From Paracoccaceae bacterium (lineage in GTDB: Bacteria > Pseudomonadota > Alphaproteobacteria > Rhodobacterales > Rhodobacteraceae), in NCBI GenBank assembly GCA_007134405.1, contig SLKW01000443.1, positions 1 through 9,140 of the forward strand: 9,140 nucleotides of DNA, in the 5' to 3' direction. Position numbers and translations under genes: made by a program. Of the stretch, positions 1-7,243 are shown piece by piece (position 1 is the first letter of the stretch; every line of letters starts with the position of its first letter). The notes beneath the pieces are model-generated. The model ran no database searches, had not been told where the DNA came from, and saw nothing but the letters and a program-made list of their open reading frames with translations.

Positions 1-2358
1 TCCGGCGAAGAGGAGACGGGCGCGGGCATGCTGGCGCTCGCCATGGGGAAGATGGGCGCCTTCGAGTTGAACTATTCCTCCGACATCGACCTGATCTGCC
101 TTTTCGACGAGGACCGCTTCGACCCCGACGACTACCACGACGCGCGCGCCTCCTTCATCCGCGCCACGCGCAAGGCGGCGACGATGCTGTCCGAGCATAC
201 CGGCGAGGGCTATGTCTTCCGCACCGACCTTCGCCTGCGTCCCGACGCAGCCGTGACGCCCGTCTGCATCTCGATGGAGGCGGCGGAGCGTTACTACGAA
301 AGCCTCGGCCGTACGTGGGAGCGCGCCGCCTATATCAAGGCGCGCCCGGCAGCGGGCGATATCGCCGCGGGCTGGCGCTTTCTGGAAACCCTGCGCCCCT
401 TCGTCTGGCGCCGGCACCTGGATTTCGCCGCCATCCAGGATGCCCACGACATGCGCCTGCGCATCCGCAGCCACAAGGGGCTGGGCGGTGCGCTGGCGCT
501 CGAGGGGCACGACCTGAAGCTCGGCCGCGGCGGTATCCGCGAAATCGAGTTCTTCACGCAGACCCGGCAGCTTATCGCCGGCGGCCGCGACGCGAATCTG
601 CGTCAGCGCGACACCTTGGGGGCGCTGGCGGCGCTCGCCGGCAAGGGCTGGGTACCGCAGGACGTGGCCGAAAAGCTGCGCGACCATTACCGCGCCCATC
701 GCGAACTCGAGCACCGGCTGCAGATGGTGAACGACGCGCAGACCCAGGCTTTGCCCGGCAAGGGCGACGGATTCGACCGGATCGCGCGCTTTCTGGGCGA
801 GGGCGACACGGCGCGCTTCCGCGCCGCGCTGACCGAACGGCTGGAAGAGGTCGCGGTTCTGACCGAGGATTTCTTCGCCCCCGCCGAGGCCTCGCCGATG
901 CCCGAACTTTCGGACAGCCAGCGCGACATCGTCGCCGGCTGGCGCGCCTATCCGGCGCTGCGCTCGGCGCGGGCGCGCGAGATCTTCAAGCGCCTGCGCC
1001 CCGAGATCCTCGACCGGCTCGGCCGCGCCGCCAATCCCGACGAGGCGCTGGTCAGCTTTGATCGTTTCCTGAGCGGGTTGCCCGCGGGCGTGCAGCTCTT
1101 CTCGCTCTTCGACGCCAATCCCAGCCTGATCGAGCTTCTGGTCGACATCTGCGCCACGGCCCCGCAACTGGGCCAGTACCTGGCGCGCAATGCCGGCGTC
1201 TTCGACGCGGTGATCGGCGGCGACTTCTTCGCCGATTGGCCGGGAACGGCGGCCTTGCAGGCCGACCTCGCGGCACAACTTGGCGCGATACAGGATTACG
1301 AGCGCAGGCTCGACCGCGCCCGCGCCTGGGCGAAGGAACGGCATTTCCGCATCGGTGTGCACCACCTGCGCGGGCTGATCGACGCATTCGAGGCCGCGAG
1401 CCAATACGCGCAACTGGCCGAGGCCGTCCTCGCCGCCCTCTGGCCGCATGTCCTGGCCGAATTCACCCGCAAGTACGGCGCGCCGCCGGGCCGTGGGGCG
1501 ACAGTGCTGGGGATGGGTTCGCTGGGGGCAGGGCGGCTCAATGCCGGCTCGGATCTGGACCTGATCGTGATCTACGACGCAGAGGGCGATGCGGAATCGG
1601 ACGGCCCCCGCCCCCTGGGCGCGCGGCCCTATTACGCGCGACTGACGCAGGCCCTGGTCACAGCCCTCTCGGCCCCGATGGCCGAGGGCAAGCTCTACGA
1701 GGTGGACATGCGCCTGCGCCCATCGGGCCGGCAGGGACCGGTGGCGACCGCCTTGGAGGCCTTTCGCAACTACCAGCGCGACGAGGCCTGGACGTGGGAG
1801 CATCTGGCCCTGACCCGTGCCCGTCCCGTCGCCGGCACGATCGCGCTTTTCGAGGAGATCGAGGAGTTTCGCCGCACCCTCCTGTCGGACAAATCGGACG
1901 GCGCCGCGATTGCCGCCGATGTGGCGGCGATGCGGGCCCGGTTGCAGGCAGCGAAACCGGGGCAGGGGCCGCTCGATGCCAAGGACGGGCCCGGGCGGCT
2001 GCATGACATCGAGCTTTTCGCCCAGATGGGGGCGCTGCGCGCGGCCTCGCCTGCGCGCCGCACCGAACAGCAACTTCTCGCCGCCCGGCGGGCCGGCGTG
2101 ATCGCCCCCGAGGTCGAGACGCAACTCGCCGCCACCTACCGCCTGATGTGGCGCGCCCACTGCACGCTGCGTCTGCTCGGCGGGCGGCTGAGCAGCCCGG
2201 ACGCGCTCGACGAAGGCGCCGCCGCGCTTCTCCTGCGCGAAACCGGGATGGCCGATCTGGACGCGCTGTGCCGCAAACTGGAAGAGGACGCCACGGAAAG
2301 CGCCCGCCTTATCGCCGAAGCCCTGCCCGAGCCGGAAAGGAAGGCGGACACGAAGTGA
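1..2358 (+). CDS. glnE: Bifunctional glutamine synthetase adenylyltransferase/deadenylase, 5'-truncated by window edge
   Basis: GlnE adds AMP to, and removes it from, glutamine synthetase in the cytoplasm, switching nitrogen assimilation off and on under PII control. The reading frame is open from base 1, so the true start lies to the left; the first in-frame ATG (28) is internal. The 785 visible residues hold both catalytic halves. The N-terminal deadenylylase domain has the nucleotidyltransferase signature GKMG...NYSSDIDL at residues 16-31 (D28 and D30 as metal ligands), followed by RTDLRLRP. The C-terminal adenylyltransferase domain has GMGSLGAGRLNAGSDLDL, with D518 and D520. From the family length (about 930-980 residues) and the position of the first motif, roughly 140-150 residues are missing. 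The gene ends convergently with pheS, 208 bases away. No frameshift or lost motif is seen. The family assignment is very secure. Confidence 0.97.
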   Translation, partial: SGEEETGAGMLALAMGKMGAFELNYSSDIDLICLFDEDRFDPDDYHDARASFIRATRKAATMLSEHTGEGYVFRTDLRLRPDAAVTPVCISMEAAERYYESLGRTWERAAYIKARPAAGDIAAGWRFLETLRPFVWRRHLDFAAIQDAHDMRLRIRSHKGLGGALALEGHDLKLGRGGIREIEFFTQTRQLIAGGRDANLRQRDTLGALAALAGKGWVPQDVAEKLRDHYRAHRELEHRLQMVNDAQTQALPGKGDGFDRIARFLGEGDTARFRAALTERLEEVAVLTEDFFAPAEASPMPELSDSQRDIVAGWRAYPALRSARAREIFKRLRPEILDRLGRAANPDEALVSFDRFLSGLPAGVQLFSLFDANPSLIELLVDICATAPQLGQYLARNAGVFDAVIGGDFFADWPGTAALQADLAAQLGAIQDYERRLDRARAWAKERHFRIGVHHLRGLIDAFEAASQYAQLAEAVLAALWPHVLAEFTRKYGAPPGRGATVLGMGSLGAGRLNAGSDLDLIVIYDAEGDAESDGPRPLGARPYYARLTQALVTALSAPMAEGKLYEVDMRLRPSGRQGPVATALEAFRNYQRDEAWTWEHLALTRARPVAGTIALFEEIEEFRRTLLSDKSDGAAIAADVAAMRARLQAAKPGQGPLDAKDGPGRLHDIELFAQMGALRAASPARRTEQQLLAARRAGVIAPEVETQLAATYRLMWRAHCTLRLLGGRLSSPDALDEGAAALLLRETGMADLDALCRKLEEDATESARLIAEALPEPERKADTK

Positions 2359-2529
2359 CCGCGCCCGCGCAGCCTTTGGTGCCCCGCGCAGTCTTGGGAA
2401 ATCGCTTCGGGTAGGCGCCCCCGGGAAGACCATGGCGACGGCGACCTGCGTTGAACCCGCCCGCCAGAAACCTTTCCATGCGGTTAACGGAAATCAAGAT
2501 AGTTTTTTACAACAATAACTTGCGCGCTT

Positions 2530-2576
2530 GTGCGCCAGCGCGCACCTCCGCCCGCGGGCTCTCGGATCAGCCCGCG
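2530..2576 (-). terminator. Tandem stem-loops at the pheS 3' end, possible terminator
   Basis: An 8-bp perfect inverted repeat, CGCGGGCT (2553-2560) and AGCCCGCG (2569-2576), spans the pheS stop codon with an 8-base loop. A second hairpin follows on the minus strand: GTGCGC, loop GCTG, GCGCAC (2530-2545). There is no clean U-tract directly after either stem. The nearest U-rich run on the minus strand (GTTATTGTTGT) starts about ten bases further on. These could terminate or stabilise the pheS transcript. A plus-strand T6 run (2503-2508) on the glnE side has only a weak, long-looped hairpin before it. Confidence 0.35.
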
Positions 2577-3637
2577 TGAAGGCTGGGCATGTCCAGCGCC
2601 GAGAACCCGTAATGCCGCAGCCAGCGGAGATCGCTTTCGAAGAAGGCGCGCAGGTCGGGTATGCCGTACTTCAGCATCGCCATCCGGTCGATCCCCATGC
2701 CGAAGGCGAAGCCCTGCCACTGGTCGGGATCGACGCCCGCCGAGCGCAGGACATGCGGATGCACCATGCCCGAACCCAGCACCTCCATCCAGCCGTCCCC
2801 CTCGCCGACCTTGAGCTGCCCGCCGACCCATGAACACTGGATATCGACCTCGGCCGAGGGTTCGGTGAACGGGAAATGCGAGGCGCGGAATCGGGTGCGG
2901 ACCTTGGTGCCGAAATAGGCCGAAAAGAACTCCTCCAGGCACCATTTCAGGTTTGCCATGGTGATGTCGCGATCGATCGCCAGCCCCTCGATCTGATGGA
3001 ACATCGGCGTGTGGGTCTGATCCATGTCCATCCGGTAAACCCGCCCCGGCGCGATCACCCGGATCGGCGCCCCCTGCGCCTGCAGCGCGCGGATCTGCAC
3101 CGGCGAGGTATGCGTGCGCAGCACATGCGGCGGGCGGTTGTCGCCCGGATCGCGGTGCAGGAAGAACGTGTCGTGCTCCTGCCGCGCGGGGTGTTCGGGC
3201 GCGATGTTGAGCGCGTCGAAATTGTACCAGTCGGTTTCGACCTGCGGGCCTTCCGCGACGCGAAACCCCATATCGGCGAAGATCGCGGCGCATTCCTCCA
3301 TCACCTGGCTGACCGGATGGATGCTGCCGCGCGGGCGCGGCCGGGCGGGCAGCGTGATGTCGAGCCACTCGCCCTTCAGCCGTTCATCGAGCGCCGCATC
3401 CTCGAGAGCGGTCTTGCGCGCCCGCAGGGCGGCGTCGATCTCGTCCTTCAGCCGGTTGAGCGCCGGGCCGGCGGTCTTGCGCTCTTCGGGGTCCATCCGG
3501 CCCAGTTCGCGCAACTTGAGCGCGATCTCGCCCTTCTTGCCCAGGGCCGAAAGGCGCACCGATTCCAGCGCGTCGGGGTCGCCCGCCGCGCCCACCTCGG
3601 CCAGATATTTCGCCCTGAGTTCCGCAATGCCGTCCAT
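2567..3637 (-). CDS. pheS: Phenylalanine--tRNA ligase alpha subunit
   Basis: This is the catalytic alpha subunit of the cytoplasmic alpha2beta2 phenylalanyl-tRNA synthetase, which charges tRNA-Phe. The 356-residue length is normal for the family. Residues 1-90 form the charged N-terminal helical arm. The class II core follows: GSIHPVSQ (104-111), [10 protein letters not shown] (174-183), [20 protein letters not shown] (199-218), FPFTEP (255-260), GSGMVHP (288-294) and motif 3 [10 protein letters not shown] (309-318). A311 in GFAFG matches the alanine that sets Phe specificity in the E. coli enzyme. The start is supported by GGGAGAGG (3641-3648) just upstream. Neither pheT nor rplT/rpmI, the usual neighbours, is next to it. 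The gene follows the acetate kinase-PduL gene by 79 bases on the same strand and is convergent with glnE. The beta subunit must be encoded elsewhere. Confidence 0.98.
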   Translation of the reverse strand: MDGIAELRAKYLAEVGAAGDPDALESVRLSALGKKGEIALKLRELGRMDPEERKTAGPALNRLKDEIDAALRARKTALEDAALDERLKGEWLDITLPARPRPRGSIHPVSQVMEECAAIFADMGFRVAEGPQVETDWYNFDALNIAPEHPARQEHDTFFLHRDPGDNRPPHVLRTHTSPVQIRALQAQGAPIRVIAPGRVYRMDMDQTHTPMFHQIEGLAIDRDITMANLKWCLEEFFSAYFGTKVRTRFRASHFPFTEPSAEVDIQCSWVGGQLKVGEGDGWMEVLGSGMVHPHVLRSAGVDPDQWQGFAFGMGIDRMAMLKYGIPDLRAFFESDLRWLRHYGFSALDMPSLHAG

Positions 3638-3686
3638 CGACCTCTCCCGCCTGCGCGGCTGTCCTGCGCGGCTGTGGCCCTAGCCA

Positions 3687-3718
3687 GAAAGACGCGGCTT
3701 TGCAAGCCGGGCGGCGTC
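3687..3718 (-). terminator. Possible intrinsic terminator after the ackA-pduL gene
   Basis: Read on the minus strand, the stop codon overlaps a stem-loop. The inner stem CGGCTT/AAGCCG has loop GCA. The outer stem GACG/CGTC is interrupted by a five-base bulge on its 5' side. TTTCT follows. The short U-tract makes it a weak candidate. If real, it would partly separate the metabolic gene from pheS, which begins 79 bases downstream. Confidence 0.35.
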
Positions 3719-5504
3719 ACTCGCCGGCAACGGTGGCGCTTTGCTCGATCAGCGCGCCTTCGCCCTCGGCGCCCAGCCCGGCGGCATTGGCTTCGTCGGT
3801 GTCGATATGCATCTCGGTGAAGGCCCCATCCTGCACGCGGATGAGCGTGCGGTCGAAAACCAGGTCCCGAACCCCATTCGAGATTCGCACATCGACGAAG
3901 GCGCCATCCTCCAGTCCCATCGCTGCGGCGTCCTCGGGATTGGTATGGATGTGGCGCGCGGCGACGATCAGCCCATCGGTGTCGAAATGTCCCGCCGGAC
4001 CGATCAACCGCACCTTCGGCGTCCCGTCGAGCGCGCCCGAATCGCGCACCGGTGCGTCGATCCCCAGAGCGAAGCTGTCGGTCCGCGACACTTCGATCTG
4101 CGTGCGCTTGCGAAGCGGACCGAGGATCGCCACCCGTTCCAGCCTTCCCTTCGGCCCTTCCAGCGTCACGCGTTCCTCGGCGGCCCAGTTGCCCGGCTGG
4201 CGCAGCGGCTTGCCCGGCGTCAGTTCGTAACCCTCGCCGAAAAGCGCATCCACCGCTTCGCTCGACAGGTGAACATGCCGTCCGGACACGGCGACCGGGA
4301 TCTGCCGGGCTTCGGGGGCAGGGTGGGCCAGATGGGCGGCGACCTCGCGGGCGATCTGCAACTGTTCCGCCGTCTCCGTCACGATCACCGCAACGCGCGA
4401 CCCGTAGGCCTGGATCTGCGGCGCGGCGCGGCCCTCCAGCGTGACGGCCTGGTTGCGATCATGGTCCAGATGCAGGCCCATGAAATCGAACCCGTCGCAG
4501 ATCCGCCGCCGCATCGAGGCGGAGTTCTCGCCGATCCCGCCGGTAAAGACGACCGCATCGACGCCCCCCATCGCGGCGGCATAGGCGCCGATATACTTGC
4601 GCACCCGGTAGGCATAGAGGTTGATCGCCAGTTGCGCCGTCCGGTCGCCCGCAGCCGCGCGATCCTCGACGTCGCGCATGTCCGACGATCCGGTCAAACC
4701 CTTCAGCCCGCTCTCGCTGTAAAGGGCGGCCTCGATCTCCTCGATGCCCAGACCCAACTGCCGCGCGAGAAACCCGAAGGCCCCCGGATCGACATCGCCC
4801 GACCGGGTGCCCATCACCAGGCCTTCAAGCGGGGTCAATCCCATAGAGCTGTCCATGCTGCGGCCGAAGTTGACCGCGCAGACGCTCGCCCCATTGCCCA
4901 GGTGGACCGAGATGATGCGCAAGTCGGTGAGTTCCTGACCCATCTCCTCGGCCGCGCGGTGGGCAACGTATTTGTGCGACGTGCCGTGAAAGCCGTAGCG
5001 GCGCAGCCCGGCCTCGCGCCAGGCTTCGGGCACGGCGTAGGTGGTGGCGCGCGCCGGATTGCTCAGGTGAAAGGCCGTGTCGAAAACGCCCACCTGTGGC
5101 AGGTCGGGCCAGGTTTCCATTGCGACCCTGACGGCTTCCAGATTGGCGGGGTTGTGCAGCGGGGCGAGCGGCGTCAACGCCTCGATCCGCGGCAGGCTTG
5201 CGTCATCGAGCTTCGCGGGGCCCGAGAAATCCGGGCCGCCATGGGCGATGCGGTGGCCCACCGCGTCAAGATCGCCCACGCCCCACTCGGCCAGCGCTTC
5301 CGGTACGGCGCCGATGGCCGCGGCCAGATCGCCATGCGGGGCGGTGCCGCTGTCGTCGCCTGCCTCCCCTTGAAAGCGGAAGTTGCAGCCGCCGTCGCGA
5401 AACCGCTCGAAGCTGCCCTTGAAGATCTGCGCCGTAGCGGCGCCAAGATCGAAGACGCCGAATTTCAGGCTCGAGGACCCGGCATTGAAAACAAGGATAC
5501 GCAT
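3717..5504 (-). CDS. Acetate/propionate kinase fused to PduL-type phosphotransacylase
   Basis: One continuous 595-residue frame joins two enzymes. Residues 1-395 are a full-length acetate kinase of the ASKHA fold: N7 in FNAGSSSLKF, R85 in GHRIAHGG, H117 in PLHNP, D142 in VFDTAFH, H173 in YGFHGTSH, HLGNGAS (201-207), R234 in MGTRSGDVDPG, FTGGIGENS (320-328) and the C-terminal TETAEQ motif. These follow the known active-site order N7, R91, H123, D148, H180, R241 of the Methanosarcina enzyme. Residues 402-578 are a PduL domain: SGRHVHLS (H410, H412), GPLRKRTQIEVSRTD (R465, E471), ARHIHTNPEDA (H518, H520) and EMHIDTDEA (H566). Spacing agrees with the two-zinc site of Rhodopseudomonas PduL. The linker is only a few residues. 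Expected chemistry is acyl-CoA + Pi to acyl phosphate, then ATP + acid, or the reverse. ATG at 5504 is preferred over upstream starts because it begins the kinase fold and has GGAAGG (5513-5518) eight bases upstream. No microcompartment shell genes are near. Confidence 0.95.
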   Translation of the reverse strand: MRILVFNAGSSSLKFGVFDLGAATAQIFKGSFERFRDGGCNFRFQGEAGDDSGTAPHGDLAAAIGAVPEALAEWGVGDLDAVGHRIAHGGPDFSGPAKLDDASLPRIEALTPLAPLHNPANLEAVRVAMETWPDLPQVGVFDTAFHLSNPARATTYAVPEAWREAGLRRYGFHGTSHKYVAHRAAEEMGQELTDLRIISVHLGNGASVCAVNFGRSMDSSMGLTPLEGLVMGTRSGDVDPGAFGFLARQLGLGIEEIEAALYSESGLKGLTGSSDMRDVEDRAAAGDRTAQLAINLYAYRVRKYIGAYAAAMGGVDAVVFTGGIGENSASMRRRICDGFDFMGLHLDHDRNQAVTLEGRAAPQIQAYGSRVAVIVTETAEQLQIAREVAAHLAHPAPEARQIPVAVSGRHVHLSSEAVDALFGEGYELTPGKPLRQPGNWAAEERVTLEGPKGRLERVAILGPLRKRTQIEVSRTDSFALGIDAPVRDSGALDGTPKVRLIGPAGHFDTDGLIVAARHIHTNPEDAAAMGLEDGAFVDVRISNGVRDLVFDRTLIRVQDGAFTEMHIDTDEANAAGLGAEGEGALIEQSATVAGE

Positions 5505-5542
5505 TTGAGGTGCCTTCCATGTGCTGTGCGCGGTCGCGGCAA

Positions 5543-5571
5543 AGGATAGGGACAAAGGCCCCGATGGAAAA
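5543..5571 (-). promoter_or_regulatory. Weak candidate promoter of the ackA-pduL gene
   Basis: On the minus strand, TATCCT (complement of 5543-5548) lies 17 bases downstream of TTTTCC (complement of 5566-5571). These resemble a -10 box and a poor -35 box. Transcription would start near 5536, leaving a leader of about 30 bases before the ATG at 5504. The -35 match is weak. This is inference from spacing and position. Confidence 0.22.
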
Positions 5572-5585
5572 CCCCGTTTTCTGCG

Positions 5586-5619
5586 CTGCGGCACAGCGCG
5601 CCGACGGTTCGTGCCGCAG
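5586..5619. promoter_or_regulatory. 9-bp inverted repeat upstream of the ackA-pduL gene
   Basis: CTGCGGCAC (5586-5594) and GTGCCGCAG (5611-5619) form a perfect inverted repeat with a 16-base spacer. It sits between the stop of the outer-membrane protein gene and the ackA-pduL start, just upstream of the weak candidate promoter at about -50 to -83. It could be a regulator binding site or a transcript hairpin ending the upstream gene. No U-tract follows on the minus strand, so a classical terminator is less likely. A smaller hairpin, GAAAAC-CCC-GTTTTC, lies beside it at 5567-5581. Confidence 0.4.
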
Positions 5620-5641
5620 ACGCAGCGTCCGTCGCGATTCC

Positions 5642-6322
5642 CTAGAACCGGCGCCTCAGCCCGAGCACCAGCCCATTGGACGATCCCCCGTCGCCGATCG
5701 TCCTGAACCCGTCCGAGCGGTGGTGCAGGCGCGCGAAGACGCTGTCGCCGGGCCGCCGTTCGAACTGGCGTTCGACTTCCGCGTACCAGTAAACCAGAAC
5801 ACGCTCGGCCTGGCGGCCTCCGCGCTGCGCCTCAAAGGCCGGCCGGCGCGTCGCGTAGGACGGCCCGATCCCGAAGCTCGCGCGGTCGATCGCGCCCAGA
5901 AGCCGCCGGTCGGGCGTCCAGCCGATGCCCAGCGGCAGGTTCGCCTCCCAATGCGATTGCAGCCCGAAATGCCGCACGATCTGCGCCTCGACGGCAAAAT
6001 CGAGCGTCCCGGCGCCGAGCCGGACCGGCGCGGCGACCGGATGCGCGGCGGCGATGCCCACCAAGCCGGGGCGCTGGATGTCCACCTTCCAGGGTAGAAA
6101 CACCTCTTCGAACGGATTGTCGGTCAGCAGCCCGCCAAAGACGCTCAGCGAACGCTGCGTTGCCTCCGCCGCCCCGGGAAGGCCAAGCGCCAGCATCAGA
6201 GCACCAAGGGCCGCCCATCGCAGCCTGTTGCGGGGAGTAAACGCAACAAGGCGTTTCGGCGTCCTCAGATGCGCCTGCGCGGCCTTTGCATGCAGCGCGA
6301 CTCGCTCGTTCCGTTCCGGCAT
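5642..6322 (-). CDS. Outer-membrane beta-barrel protein, PagL-like (acyloxyacyl hydrolase-related)
   Basis: A 226-residue predicted exported protein. Residues 33-54 form a hydrophobic signal segment ending in AEA, with likely cleavage after A54, preceded by an unusually long basic N-terminus. The mature part is rich in alternating aromatic and small residues typical of beta strands and ends in GLRRRF, with the terminal phenylalanine usual for BAM-inserted barrels. RHFG, HWEANLP, GIGPSYATR and FARLHHRSDGF...SSNGLVLGLR resemble a widespread family of uncharacterised proteobacterial proteins related in appearance to PagL lipid A 3-O-deacylase. H200/H201 and S203 are in the position of PagL's HxS active-site motif, but activity is inferred, not shown. 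ATG 6322 has only a weak GACGGGAAA upstream, so the start is uncertain. The gene lies 119 bases after pdeM and 137 bases before ackA-pduL, all on one strand. Confidence 0.75.
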   Translation of the reverse strand: MPERNERVALHAKAAQAHLRTPKRLVAFTPRNRLRWAALGALMLALGLPGAAEATQRSLSVFGGLLTDNPFEEVFLPWKVDIQRPGLVGIAAAHPVAAPVRLGAGTLDFAVEAQIVRHFGLQSHWEANLPLGIGWTPDRRLLGAIDRASFGIGPSYATRRPAFEAQRGGRQAERVLVYWYAEVERQFERRPGDSVFARLHHRSDGFRTIGDGGSSNGLVLGLRRRF

Positions 6323-6441
6323 CGCTTTTCCCGTCGCCCGTTTGCAGCCCACCCGACCAGGGCGTCCCCGGAACGGGAAAATAACGCCAACGAGCCGCGC
6401 ATGCCATCTCGCGAATGCGGCAGGCCCGACATCTCGGAGCA

Positions 6442-7104
6442 TCACCCCTCGGGTAGCGGCCAGGGCAGGGCCAGCGCGCGCGTTCCGGTCAGCACCGCGC
6501 GGCCGGGGCCGACCAGCGACGCAAGCGGCGGCTCGGTCGCGTCCAGCCCGCCGGTATAGCGCCCGAAGGCCGGCAGGATCAGGTGCTCGGCCCCGATCAG
6601 GAAGGCCGGCCGGCGCGTGCCCATGAATCGCACCGCCGGGTGGTAATGCGCCGAGATGTCGGGCCCGCGGCTGGCCACATGGCGCAGGAAGATGCCGCGC
6701 AGCTCGATCTCGTCCACCGCGCGGCCCGGCAGGTCCGACCCCGCCCAGTCGGCCGACTGGTCGTGATTGCCGGTCACCCAGACCCAGTCGCGCCCGGTGG
6801 CAAGCTTCGTGAGCCGGGCGCGCATGTCGTCGGGCAGCGCCTTGAGCGAAGCGGCATCGTCGAACGCATCGCCCAGCACGATGACGCGCTTGGCAGCGGT
6901 TCCCGCGAGGGCCGTGGCCAGCCGGTCGAGCGTCGCGGCCTCGCCATAGGGCGGCAGAAGCGCGCCGCCGTTGCGCGCCAGGCGCTCGGTTTTTCCCAGA
7001 TGCAGATCCGCGACGATCATCGCGCCCTCGGCGGGCCAGAAAAGCGCGCCATCGGCGCGCGCCACAAGATCGGCGCCATGAAAGGGAAAGACGTGGTGTT
7101 TCAT
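6442..7104 (-). CDS. pdeM: Ligase-associated metallophosphoesterase PdeM-type endonuclease
   Basis: A 220-residue calcineurin-like metallophosphoesterase of the ligase-associated DNA damage response group. Motifs in order: DLHLGKTERL (33-42; D33 and H35 as metal ligands), VLGDAFDD (76-83; D79), GNHD (112-115), LRHVASRGPDISAHYHP (140-156) and the C-terminal HLILPAFGRYTGG (174-186), which is characteristic of this subgroup. The family position usually read as GHxHP is AHYHP here. Family members are predicted Mn/Zn-dependent nucleases acting in the cytoplasm. In many alphaproteobacteria the gene stands beside an Lhr-type helicase, an ATP-dependent DNA ligase and an exonuclease. None of those is in this window, so the partners must be elsewhere or absent. 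The ribosome binding site before ATG 7104 is weak (AGGCG close to the start). Confidence 0.92.
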   Translation of the reverse strand: MKHHVFPFHGADLVARADGALFWPAEGAMIVADLHLGKTERLARNGGALLPPYGEAATLDRLATALAGTAAKRVIVLGDAFDDAASLKALPDDMRARLTKLATGRDWVWVTGNHDQSADWAGSDLPGRAVDEIELRGIFLRHVASRGPDISAHYHPAVRFMGTRRPAFLIGAEHLILPAFGRYTGGLDATEPPLASLVGPGRAVLTGTRALALPWPLPEG

Positions 7105-7110
7105 GGCGCC

Positions 7111-7138
7111 TGATTAGCGATGACGCGCGCCGAAGCAA
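7111..7138 (-). promoter_or_regulatory. Weak candidate promoter directly before pdeM
   Basis: On the minus strand TTGCTT (complement of 7133-7138) and TAATCA (complement of 7111-7116) are 16 bases apart. A start 6-7 bases further on would fall at or near the pdeM ATG, giving a leaderless or almost leaderless transcript. That would fit the poor Shine-Dalgarno sequence. This is a sequence match only. Confidence 0.2.
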
Positions 7139-7210
7139 GGCCCCCCGATCACCCTGGGCGAAGCGTTGCGAAGAAGCCGCGGGCATATTGTGCGGCCCCG
7201 CTTTGTGGGC

Positions 7211-7235
7211 CGGCAGGGGCCTAAGGCCCCCGCCG
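7211..7235 (-). terminator. Stem-loop at the 3' end of the atoE-like gene
   Basis: CGGC-A-GGGGCC (7211-7221), loop TAA, GGCCCC-C-GCCG (7225-7235) gives a ten-pair stem with one A/C mismatch. It starts eight bases after the stop codon of the transporter gene. No U-tract follows on the minus strand (CCCACAAAGC comes next), so it may be a factor-dependent terminator, an RNA-stabilising hairpin, or a weak intrinsic terminator. Confidence 0.4.
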
Positions 7236-7243
7236 CGGGTCTG

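Noticed and set aside
2309..2497. 62-codon minus-strand open frame in the glnE-pheS gap
   Set aside because: It overlaps the glnE coding end, lacks a clear ribosome binding site and matches no known protein. It is kept only as a low-interest repeat hypothesis.
3741..5549. 602-codon open frame on the plus strand, antisense to the kinase-PduL gene
   Set aside because: It is a shadow of the GC-rich coding frame. The translation is rich in R, G, H, D and Q with no recognisable domain, while the opposite strand encodes two complete enzymes.
5505..5594. Longer start for the kinase-PduL protein at 5594
   Set aside because: The extra 30 residues are basic and have no counterpart before the conserved kinase N-terminus, and the ATG at 5504 has a good ribosome binding site.
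5642..7186. Reading the outer-membrane protein as a 514-residue protein starting at 7186
   Set aside because: The upstream half overlaps pdeM in another frame and has shadow-like composition. The signal-like segment and family similarity begin only after about 6322.
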